Part shown: positions 1-9,212 of the stretch, piece after piece
How the letters are laid out: each line of letters opens with the position of its first letter
Numbering within the stretch: the stretch's first letter is position 1
NCBI GenBank assembly: GCA_047495785.1
Contig: JBLDXI010000024.1
Span: 1,116,001 to 1,180,000 of the forward strand
DNA length: 64,000 nt
Direction: 5' to 3'
DNA from: Lepidodermella squamata
Lineage: Eukaryota > Gastrotricha
Position numbers and translations under genes: made by a program
Notes under the pieces: generated by a model
Told to the model about the DNA's origin: nothing
Seen by the model: only the letters and a program-made list of their open reading frames with translations
The model's database searches: none

Positions 1-117
1 GCACGAAACGTTATTAACGAAGAGAGCCGTCACGTTTAAAAAACCTAACCGGTGGCTATGACGTCAATGGGGCCTGTTTTTGATGGCGCCAACTCGATTC
101 AAGTGCAATTTGGCGGC

Positions 118-125
118 TATTTAAA
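118..125 (+). promoter_or_regulatory. TATA-like box of peptide gene A
   Basis: TATTTAAA lies about 90 bp upstream of the ATG at 212, a plausible core promoter position that allows a 5' UTR of about 60 bp. The paralogous gene at 2536-2901 has a TATA-like motif at nearly the same distance from its ATG. Confidence 0.5.
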
Positions 126-211
126 GGCCTATACAGCCATGCTCAAATCACTTCGCTTTTTCACCTTCAAATTACTATTTCATCACAAGTCCTTCAGCAG
201 AACTCGGAGAA

Positions 212-597
212 ATGGCGTCTTTTCTTCATTTTACGCTACTTGTTGCTTTCGGTGCCTTGTTGGTTCTGGCTATGTGCGACGCGTTGCCTAATGCTAAGAT
301 TTCTGGCTCCGAAAACGCGACACTTAGCGAGGTAACAATAATAAATACGCATTCGTTTATTCTTTCTATATTCCATTTTGCTATTCGCAGACCATTTTCT
401 CGAGGCAGAAGAGAGGTGCATCGGCGATTTACGACTGTAACCGGCATGGCTATTGCTGGGGCTCTTGCGGCTGGAGCATTGATAACTGGTGCTGGCTTAA
501 CGTTCGCCGTTGCGGCAATGCCAACGACTGCAACCCGTCGGCTGACTGCCGCGGCAACTGCAATCCTCATGGTGATAGATACAACGACACGCCTTGA
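212..597 (+). CDS. Secreted eight-cysteine peptide precursor A
   Basis: Two exons, 212-331 and 391-597, with a 59-bp phase-0 intron (GT..CAG), encode 108 residues. The splice moves the second exon into a frame that matches the paralogue at 2536-2901 almost residue for residue. The protein starts with a hydrophobic signal peptide (about residues 1-25). A short spacer follows, then a dibasic site (RQKR), then a cysteine-rich domain of about 60 residues with spacing C-x5-C-x3-C-x7-C-x6-C-x5-C-x5-C-x3-C and the motif GYCWGSCGW. It ends in NCNPHGDRYNDTP. The unspliced reading frame through the intron gives an Ala/Thr-rich tail that I regard as an artefact. I do not recognise the family. A processed, disulphide-bonded extracellular peptide (antimicrobial, hormone-like or matrix) is inference only. 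Confidence 0.8.
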
Positions 598-680
598 GTC
601 CGTGACACGCCTTATGTGATCGTCCGAAAATTGAACAAAAAAGATAATATAACTTCTCACGAGACTCTATGAAATGTTCA

Positions 681-686
681 AATAAA
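681..686 (+). terminator. Poly(A) signal of peptide gene A
   Basis: AATAAA lies 84 bp after the stop codon of peptide gene A. Confidence 0.55.
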
Positions 687-2454
687 TTATCGCGGCTTTA
701 TTTTATTCCGAAATTATATCCAACATTCAACATAGCAATTCTTAGAGGCTTGAAACCACGTATTACAAAACTTCGAAGTAGGCGTCGGCTGACAGCAGGT
801 TTATTATTTTATTTTTATTTTTATTTGAAAGCTCATACGCCCAAGAGAGGGCAGCTTGGCAGCTTCCGATGTTGGTAGTTAAGGCGACCCATAACTATCA
901 AGCAATATATCCGAGAGCACTTTAAACTGTGACGCGTACATAGAATCGACGAGCATGTTTCGCGCTTAAAAACTTTGTTTGCCAAGCCAGGCCGCGATTG
1001 GCTCTCCCGTGTCCGATGATGATAAACTTCTAGCTCCACGTCTAGAGTGCATCCTAAATTTTGGCACGCATTGACTGCTATCGAAACCGCCAATGAAGAT
1101 TCAATAGCCCTGGATAAACTATATCAGGGATTAATGGCCGAGGAATGACGCCTTGATCTCCGGTCGGGATCGAAGACAGTCGGGGAAGGATCGCCTGCTT
1201 CAGATGTTGCCACAGCACTACGTGATACCTATTCACGCAAATTGAATAGTAATTGCAATTTTTGCGGAATCTTCGGGCACAAAAAACAGACTGTTAGAAG
1301 AAAAAGTCCACTCCAAATCGAGAAACCGAAATAATTACCAAAATTGTAACCAAAATTCGTGCGGCAAGAGCAGTACAGTGGGTATACCAAAATCCCACAC
1401 ACCCCTGCCCCCCTCCCCCACCCTCACCCCCGATCTTCATATTGGTTAAAAAATTCTATTTCCAAAGTTGATTGGATCATCATCCAGATCATCATCCAGA
1501 ATGCCGTTGAAGGATGCAGAAAAGCATTCAAAGAAACTGTTGACAATAGCAGCCAAGACCATAAGTCTACCATAATTCGTTCACCAAAGACGATCATCAT
1601 TTCCACCCATAATCCGGAACATCCGCATCAAGCTCCTGGTTCCATAAGAATCCCGTAGTGCTGCTTAGTATGAAAGTCGCAGATTGACTTTCAACGCTTG
1701 CAGAGGGCTGTGGTTTCGAATTCAATCGGCACTAAAACAAGGCTATTAGGAAAGCTGACATATTAGCTTCCATAAAATCCGTTCTTTCCATCTGAAGAAA
1801 CCGAGAATTCGCCAGGTTAGAATAATCTCAACAAATCCCAGCTAACATGAGGACTTAAACATTCAAGACCTCAGCCAGACCACTTGCTGAAGACAAATTT
1901 GCCAGTAGCGTGCAAAGAACAACGACATTTCTCGGAACTCCGCGTTTATTGAAAAACGCCAAAAAATGTCTACAGTGGAATCTAGTCGCGGCCTGGTTGG
2001 ACCGCGACTAAGAGACAGTTATTTGACTTAAAACTTGAGCTTATATAGCCTAGTCCAGGTAAACATCATTAATTCTCTGACACTGCTATAAACTAAATGA
2101 CAGTGTCATAAAACTTTATGACAGGGTAGTGAAGTGTCATCACCAATCATCTTTCCAACCATAATCGCAAGTATTTTCAGGTAGCCTCTAGTGCGCAGCC
2201 CCAAATTAAATTAGGGTTCCCAGTTGGCACACTTGTAAAAATTCATTCTGAGCACGCTTGTATTTCACAAGACCAAAGATCGTCTTGCGTAATAAACTAC
2301 AAATTTCCGATGAATCTGCCTAAAACCTCCATCTTCTGGAGAACAGGAGTCAGTCTTCAACATATTTGGTGAATTTCGCAGCTTAAACTTGACTTGAAAA
2401 GAAAAGAAATTTGACGGCACTTGAAAAGAGCTGCAACATTGCTATTGGCGGGTC
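687..2454. other. Intergenic, no gene seen
   Basis: No reading frame here shows a recognisable protein, splice-supported structure or conserved motif. A C-rich patch lies near 1400-1430. A short palindrome built on GACACTG/CAGTGTC lies near 2080-2110. Nothing else can be supported. Confidence 0.5.
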
Positions 2455-2460
2455 TTTATT
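2455..2460 (-). terminator. Poly(A) signal of peptide gene B
   Basis: TTTATT on the plus strand reads AATAAA on the minus strand, about 75 bp after the stop of the minus-strand peptide gene. Confidence 0.5.
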
Positions 2461-2535
2461 AGGGAAAAACTTGCACTATTGCGTTATTCCAGTAAAATTC
2501 CATCATGATGTATATATGAGCATTGTTATCAGTCT

Positions 2536-2901
2536 TTAAGGCGTGTCGTTGTGTTTATCACCGTGGGGGTTGCAGTTGCCAGCGCAATCGGCATTAGGAT
2601 CGCAGTCATCTCGGCTGTTGCAACGCGATCTACTCAGCCAGCACCAGTTCCTTGAGCTCCAGCCGCACGATCCCCAACAATAACCGCGGTTATTGCAATC
2701 ATAAACGTAAGACGCACCGCGCTTCTGACGAGCCAGCAATATGTCCTGTGTTAAATGAAATAGTAGCCAACAAATCCTGAAAATCTTGATTGAAAGTTTA
2801 GCACATACATAGCCATTTTCTTTGTCTTGTTTGTGAGTTGCCGTGACGAATTCGAGCATTATTATAGCACAGATAAGGGTGACCAATAGAAATTTAGCCA
2901 T
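2536..2901 (-). CDS. Secreted eight-cysteine peptide precursor B
   Basis: Minus-strand paralogue of the gene at 212-597. Exon 1 is 2809-2901 and exon 2 is 2536-2745. The 63-bp phase-0 intron 2746-2808 is a multiple of three and open, so an unspliced frame also exists. Splicing is favoured because intron position and phase match the paralogue and because removing it restores the alignment. The product of about 100 residues has a signal peptide (about residues 1-22), the processing site RQKR followed by GAS, and the same eight-cysteine spacing as copy A (x5, x3, x7, x6, x5, x5, x3) with GYCWGSCGWS. The two genes are tail-to-tail about 1.9 kb apart, so they arose by inverted duplication. Function unknown. 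Confidence 0.8.
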   Translation of the reverse strand: MAKFLLVTLICAIIMLEFVTATHKQDKENGYVCAKLSIKIFRICWLLFHLTQDILLARQKRGASYVYDCNNRGYCWGSCGWSSRNWCWLSRSRCNSRDDCDPNADCAGNCNPHGDKHNDTP

Positions 2902-2986
2902 TTTACGATTGAAAAATGCTGAAAATTCAATGAGAATTTTAATAGACGGTTGGAGCTAACTGACATCGGCCGAGCTAACAGTCCCC

Positions 2987-2995
2987 TAATATATA
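2987..2995 (-). promoter_or_regulatory. TATA-like box of peptide gene B
   Basis: On the minus strand this reads TATATATTA, about 90 bp before the ATG at 2901. The spacing is the same as the TATTTAAA of the paralogue. Confidence 0.5.
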
Positions 2996-3659
2996 CCCTG
3001 TATGGCGCACTCGTTCGAATTTTAAGGTGACTCGAGTGACGTCATCACCTTAATTTTTATTTTTAAGGCATGAACGGTTCTCCGTTAAAACTGCGTCATT
3101 AACGCGTTTGTTTTGTTGTTTTTGCCGTTTGATAAACAAATAATAGCCTCAAGTGCAAATTTGGTGCAAATGTTATCCTTTATTGTAAATTTAAGCAAAA
3201 CTTTATCAAAAAAAATGAAATTTTATTTAACAATATGTGAGCATGGGACATTCATTTTGTTGTTGATGAAGATGTTACATTTGTCGAAAATATTGACTCG
3301 GGCTCAATTTTATTGTTAGAAATGTAGGTCAACCTTGCACCTTGCATTATTTCAATTATATCTTTGAGCCGCCTCCCTAAAAGCGGATTTGACCAGCAAA
3401 AATGGAGGATAAGCCTCATTAGCATAGCAAAATGAGGCAATAAAACCAAGGTTAAAAGACCGGCCATTTTCGAAATTCGTGATCAAAAATGTATTTTTAT
3501 TGCTCTGGCTGCTATCTTCAGTCATCAGCCCACACGACAGTGGTAGTTGGGCAAACAATGTGATGAAAGATGAGTAAATAGAGTCAGCTACAACCTGCGC
3601 TAAATATTGTCACAACTCTCACGTTTCGCAAAAATATGTTTATTTTCCACCTTTAAAAA
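2996..3659. other. Intergenic, no gene seen
   Basis: AT-rich sequence between the divergent peptide gene B and the first protease-like gene. Short open frames on both strands show no signal peptide, domain or splice context that I can support. The flanking promoters presumably lie at its two ends. Confidence 0.45.
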
Positions 3660-5863
3660 ATGCGATATTTAGCCGTTTTACTCGCAGTGGCAAAATCACT
3701 GATATCGATACGGCTATCAATCGCATGTTCAACTACTACGCCGACTGTCGCTCCAGTGGCATCGCCTCCTGCTTCGGCGACAAACAGCCCGCCCCCAGCT
3801 AACTGTCCATGTCCACCAGGCCAAGAAACCCAGCAGACAACTCCGACAACGACAACAGTTTCGCAATCGCTGAGGAGCGATGTTTGCGGCACGAATCAAT
3901 ACACGATAGGTGGGACGTACGATATTGTCGGGCGGCTTATAGGCGGAGTCAGCGCTGCGCCGAATGAAATGCCTTGGATGGCCTACCTCGAGCTTAATAA
4001 CGGCCGGCAGGACATATGCGCGGGTTCTTTAATCGACACAGCTTGGGTTCTGACTTCGGCGCAATGTTGCGCGAAAGTCGCATCAGCAAGGTGCGAAAAA
4101 TCGTAATTAAAAAACCCGCCTTAATAATTTTTTGAAAATTTCAGAGATATTACAGCGAAATTGGGTTCAAATACTGTGACGCAGTTTCCGGTCATTGTGT
4201 CAGGCGCACGAGTGGTGATTCATCCAGATTTCAACCAGGGCAGCGTTTTCAACAACGATCTGTGCCTCGTTCAACTGACAAGTGCAGTCAATTTTGCAGA
4301 CTATCGAATAAAACCGATTTGCTTGCCGAAATCGTGCGATGAGTCATGTTTAGCCGGCGATGTTGCCGTAGTCGGCGGTTGGGGCTCAAACAGGGCTGGC
4401 GGGCCCTCTTCGCCCGTCCTATTGAAGGCGAGTGTCCCAATCGTTGCTGCTGGAGTCTGTGTTCAAGCCTACCCAACACTGACCGATAAAATGGTTTGCG
4501 CTGGGAATTATAACGATGGAGGGGTAGATACCTGTACAGGGGATGGCGGAGCTCCATTGGCTTGCACGAAACAAGGCAGATATGTCATCGATGGAGTAAC
4601 TTCCTTCGGCAAAGGTTGCGGCCTACCTCACTACCCTGGAGTGTATGCCAAAGGTATTTTCATTTTTCATTAAAAATTGTAATTAAATTTGTTAAAGATG
4701 ATTCATTACTTTCCTGCATTTTTTATATTTTTATCCGATTTTTAGCAATTTAAAAAAACAAGCCTTTTTAAACCAAGAAAAATGAAATTATTTAAATTTT
4801 AATCAATTTAAAAAAATTTAATTTTAATTTTTTCCTACGAATTCAGTTTGTACTGCTGTTAGCTGGATTTCTCGAGTTATGACTGGTTCAGAGGGTCAAC
4901 TCCCACCCGCCCCGTTCACAATCGCGCCTCGGAACAACCGTGGCGGTGAATTCGAGCCTTGGACCCAACTTCCACTAATCAATAATTGCGGCTCGGGAAT
5001 GCCTAATCCTAACAAACAGGTTGCTCAGGGCGAGTTCCCGTGGCAAGTCTTCCTAATGATGTACTCGCGGGCTAAACAAAGCGCCACGTCCTGCGGTGGG
5101 GTAGTTTTGCGAAATTTCTGGATACTCACCTCGGCCCATTGCTGCCAGCAAGCTCATCAAGCCAGGTATGAATGATTTGAAATTTTTTTCGAAATCTAGT
5201 TCATCATAAATTGTTCGATTCAGCGATATCACGGTTCATTTCACGTCGGACAGCGATTTTTCCAGCTTCAGCGCCTTAGCTGTGACTGTGGTGGTGCATC
5301 CTTTTTACAGCTCTGCGTCGAATTCAAATGATTTCTGCTTACTAAAAACGAACGGTATTATTGACTCTAGTATTTTGGATAGATTTAATCAAATTTTAAT
5401 TATTTAGCTCCTTTGAGTTGGTTGGCGAAGGTACAACCAATTTGCCTTCCGAATTCATGCGAATCGGATTGCCAACCTGGCGAGACAGGATTGGTTGTAG
5501 GTTGGGCAAATACGAATTTAGGTAAGACCCATCTTATTTCCGCGATTTTTCTCGAATTTCTACAATTATCTGACAGCAGGTCTACCAACCGCAGAGCTTC
5601 GAAAGTCAGATGTTCAAATTCAGCCGAATATTATTTGCCAAAATGCAGCCGCGTCGTTGAACCCTAACAAAACGTGTACCTCAATACCAAGCAGAGGCTG
5701 CTCGGGCGATGATGGCAGTGTGTTGCTGTGTAAGAAAAAGAACAATTACATAATTCAGGGTCTATCTATAAGTGGAAACTGTGCTAATGGCGGCATTCCG
5801 CTGCAATTTCATCAAGTTTGCACCTCAACGTGGTGGATTAATAGGCACATTAATCTAATATAA
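3660..5863 (+). CDS. Secreted tandem serine protease homologue (two inactive S1 domains)
   Basis: Six exons: 3660-4090, 4145-4653, 4847-5165, 5224-5354, 5408-5521, 5580-5863 (total 595 aa, frame unbroken). A hydrophobic N-terminus is followed by a Pro/Thr-rich stretch with a small Cys cluster (CPCPPG). Then come two trypsin-fold (S1) domains in one chain. Domain 1 starts near RLIGGVSAAPNEMPWMAYL. Its catalytic His is Gln (LTSAQCC for TAAHC) and its Ser is Gly (GDGGAP for GDSGGP), but Asp is kept (NDLCLVQL). Domain 2 keeps His (LTSAHCC) and Asp (NDFCLLK) but has Asp for Ser (GDDGSV). Neither domain can work as a classical serine protease. By family knowledge, secreted arthropod homologues of this kind act as cofactors or recognition proteins in proteolytic cascades; that role here is inference. 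The 193-bp third-exon acceptor junction joins the two domains in frame, arguing for one gene rather than two. Confidence 0.8.
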
Positions 5864-5894
5864 AAAACGACATCACTTGATAAGACTGCTCATG

Positions 5895-5900
5895 AATAAA
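5895..5900 (+). terminator. Poly(A) signal, tandem protease homologue
   Basis: AATAAA about 30 bp after the stop. The minus-strand signal of the convergent gene (5929-5934, TTTATT) lies only 28 bp further on. Confidence 0.55.
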
Positions 5901-5928
5901 AAATTAGTTTCCTTAAAAAAACACAATT

Positions 5929-5934
5929 TTTATT
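5929..5934 (-). terminator. Poly(A) signal, CCP protease homologue
   Basis: AATAAA on the minus strand, about 125 bp beyond the stop of the gene at 6060-7698. The two convergent transcripts probably end within a few tens of bases of each other. Confidence 0.5.
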
Positions 5935-6059
5935 AGACCTAAACGCTTGCACTATAATACAAAAGTAATAAAGGTTTTTTATAGAAATGTACTAAGAGGC
6001 AGCTATAAAGGAGCTACACCGGTTGTTTGATTTTTCCTATAGCGAACCGGGCAGTTCAC

Positions 6060-7698
6060 TCAGTCACTACGGCCCCTAACAATGTCTTGAATCCACTCGA
6101 TGATGGAGCATGGCCGGGAGTAGACATCCGTAACCAGCTTCGTAAGCGTCCCATTACTCGATCTCTGACTGCCAAGGTGACGCCGGTGGGAGAACATGCC
6201 GTTTAAAAAATAAGTATTATTGGCACCTTGGCACACCAAAGGTTGACCTATATCAGGCATCTGAAACAGAATAATTCAGAAAATGCGAAAATTATTGGAA
6301 TTTAACTAGTATATACCTCATTTCGGCTATCGAAAGGGATAGTTGGGAATCCGACGCAAATTTGGCGCTCGCTAAGCTCTGATAGATCCCCACTGTCTCG
6401 GTCTGTCGATGTTTTGCATTCGAATTGCCAACCTATTCTGCCAACGTTTTTATGAAGAACGTCCATGCTAGCGCGATTTATATTGTTCCAGCCTAAAATA
6501 TTAAAAATTATCGATTTTTCGCGCGAGTTTTTTAAAAAAAAAACCTGCGACAGCACAATAGCTACCAGGTTTAGCTTCGCCCTGGCAATAATTTGACAAT
6601 TGGCAGATGCGATTAACGTTCTCGCTAAAAATAATCGGATCTAAATTCATAATCAGTTAGAAATAAAAAAAGATGGAATTATTTAAAAATTTACCAGAAA
6701 GTTTGACCAGAGCGAAATTGTAGTCTCTATTGCGTTCCTGATAGTACGGATGGATGACTATGGTCGAAGTTTGAAAGCTTTGCTCCGTTGAATCCGCAAA
6801 TTGGTAACGATGGCCACCAACAATGACGCGAAATAAGGAACTAAAATCGCGGGATAACCTGGAATGAAGCCTCGAAACTTGTTTTAAATCTCACCTCCAT
6901 CGATCAGAGTTGGCTGAAGCAGCGACACAACTTGCAGCTGTCATGATGTAAAATCGATCGATAATTACCCTGAAAATATTTTATTTATGGAAAATAATAA
7001 CTTAAGGTTAATTTAATACCCGGTGCATAGCATGTTGGCGCGAGAGCCTAGAACCAGCCTGGCTAGCCAAGGAAATTCGTTCGGCATGGTATCTGAAGGT
7101 CCAATCACTCGATGAGTTCGAACACCACCATTTGGATACTTGATTGTACCGCATTCTAAATTTTTCAAAGTTATTTTTAAATTTTCATGGAAATTTCCAA
7201 TTTTACGAGGCATTGATGGCCGTCTTGTGGTAGTCCAGTAGATGGTAGTTTCTGGCTCAGTAATTTCTTCGGTCACCCATCGACGAGTAGGTTGCTCCTG
7301 AGTTGTAGGAGCTGGCCTCTGGTAGTTATTTCCATTATATAGGGTACATGCGCCAAGTTTCGGCCGCCACTGCCCATCCCCATTACAAACGCTGGAACTA
7401 GAGCCATTAGCTACGATATATCGGCTTCGGCATGTCAGTCGGATTTCAACTCCCTGGTTCACCGTCATCAAATCATCGTTTATTTGCCCTCGAACGTCGA
7501 CATTACCCTCAGGGGTCCATGGGACCAAGCAGACAGGTGCCTATGGTAATTTTAAAAATTTTAAGCTGGATTTTTTTGAAAACAAAACAATCATTTTACC
7601 GAGTCCTCCTGGTCTGAACTTAGATAAGCAGCTTGCTGGAGATCAATGATACATACGAAATAGATGAAGATGGCCCGGGTTAAAATCCTCGCCAACAT
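6060..7698 (-). CDS. Secreted CCP (Sushi)-serine protease homologue, triad lost
   Basis: Eight exons on the minus strand: 7600-7698, 7207-7540, 7020-7155, 6895-6969, 6695-6858, 6545-6640, 6317-6492, 6060-6260 (total 426 aa). A signal peptide (about residues 1-23) leads to one CCP module ending in GDGQWRPKLGAC, then a Thr/Pro linker, then an S1 domain starting near HRVIGPSDTMPNEFPWLARL. All three catalytic positions are changed: His to Ser (TAASCV), Asp to Asn (YNFALVKL for NDIALLKL) and Ser to Ile (PDIGQPLVC for GDSGGPLVC). It is therefore a non-enzymatic homologue. CCP-plus-protease architecture recalls complement and horseshoe-crab factor C-type proteins (family knowledge), suggesting a binding or scaffolding role outside the cell. 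The intron 6859-6894 is only 36 bp but fits frame and consensus. The gene converges on the tandem homologue at 3660-5863. Confidence 0.8.
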
Positions 7699-9212
7699 GG
7701 TAACTTAAATACGGATGGTGTTTGTGGTATAAACACACAGTGCACCCACACGCATACGGTCAAATGGGTGCCCAAAAATTGGTACCGAATGCGGCGTGTA
7801 CGAATTGCACCCGGACCGGGAAAATAAAAATCTCCACGCACACAAGCGGCCGTGTATACTAAGTAGAAGTAATAGTAACAGTGTGAAAAGGTGTCGTTAT
7901 ATATTTACGAGCGATACTTAATGATAATGTTAAACATATTACTTGACACGTTTTTTCATCATCATCTTTTGATGCGCGATTATTATAATATACGCATCGC
8001 CTTAAATGCACGCACGTGCGGCGCCCTTTCACGAGTGTCATATTATCAGCAGGAATACAGGCTTTTCAGCACGCGGTTAACTGATGGCATAGTTACGGCC
8101 CGGTATTAATTTGGAAAAAATTCAGAAATTTCACCAAACATGATCTTGTAGAAAGAAATTGACGACTCAGAATTTACTTACCACAATTCAAGTACCTAAC
8201 CCAAGACCGCTCTAATAATTGTTTTTGATTTGTGACATATAGCCCCTGTCTATAATAGCCCTAAATATCACTTAAATATTATTAGGTCCCAAGGTTAATA
8301 ATACCCCGCCCCGAACCTCGAATAATAGCGAGGTGGCTGAACACAGGCTGAAGCCGGGAAAACTATGATGTGACCTGAGATAGGAATAGCTTTTCCGATT
8401 GCGGAATGACTACAGCATGAAAGGTTTACGTAGTTCAACCTGGCAAGTCTTTTGAAGGCTGTTCATATCAACGTGTAGACTTGATAAAAGTAAGGACGTG
8501 ACGTTTCAGGGTCAATAACTGCCTCCCTCGAATGAGAGCCCTCTTGAACTATTGCCCGATTTTTTCACTATTTTCCGTGTTCGGAAAAAATTATAGCGAT
8601 GGCTATTATTCGATGAAATACGCGGTATCAAATTCTCAGAATTTATTCAGATTTTAATCCTAGGAAAAAATGGTTTCGTCCATAGGACAACACCAAGTTA
8701 TGGTACCATTCATTTTTAATATTCATTTTAGATTTCCAGAATAGCAAGATATTTCGTTTAGATGTTTTATTATTTCATGTCCAGATTAGCGATAATAACA
8801 ATCTCTATTGCTCGAAGGATAATTCCTATATTTCATCTGACGGCTGTCAGTTTCGAATATTATCGGGATAATAAACGTTTATCCCGAATGATTTGCATAA
8901 TATAAAATATTCGGTGTTCATCGTATATAAGATATCGATTGCCGCATTTTCCAGCCGATAAGTCAATAAAAGTGAGACATTAGACACGCAAGGCCTTTCA
9001 GTCAACTCATGAGAGATCGACGCAGATCAGTGAAAGCCGACTAATACGCATTGAAAGTGACCAGAACAGGGGCGTCGAGTGTCACAAACACTATAACAGC
9101 TAACGAAAAGTCAAATATCCGGCAAGTTGCGGCGTTTTCGCTTCTAATTTTGATGAAGATGATCGATCAAAAATAGACACATATTACGCGATCAAATTTT
9201 CACCGATGAAAC
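7699..9212. other. Intergenic between divergent genes; TATA box near 8924
   Basis: No coding region is visible. This 1.5 kb separates the minus-strand CCP protease homologue from the plus-strand glutamate receptor and must hold both promoters. A TATATAA at 8924-8930 is a candidate core promoter for the receptor gene, about 290 bp before its ATG. No repeat or RNA gene was recognised. Confidence 0.45.

Noticed and set aside
391-619. Ala/Thr-rich frame continuing peptide gene A to 619
   Set aside because: It reads through the 59-bp intron. The spliced frame matches the cysteine-rich paralogue closely, so the long open frame is a shadow.
1359-1658. Pro/His-rich open frame and its antisense partner
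   Set aside because: Low-complexity C-rich DNA explains it. No signal peptide, domain, splice or poly(A) context.
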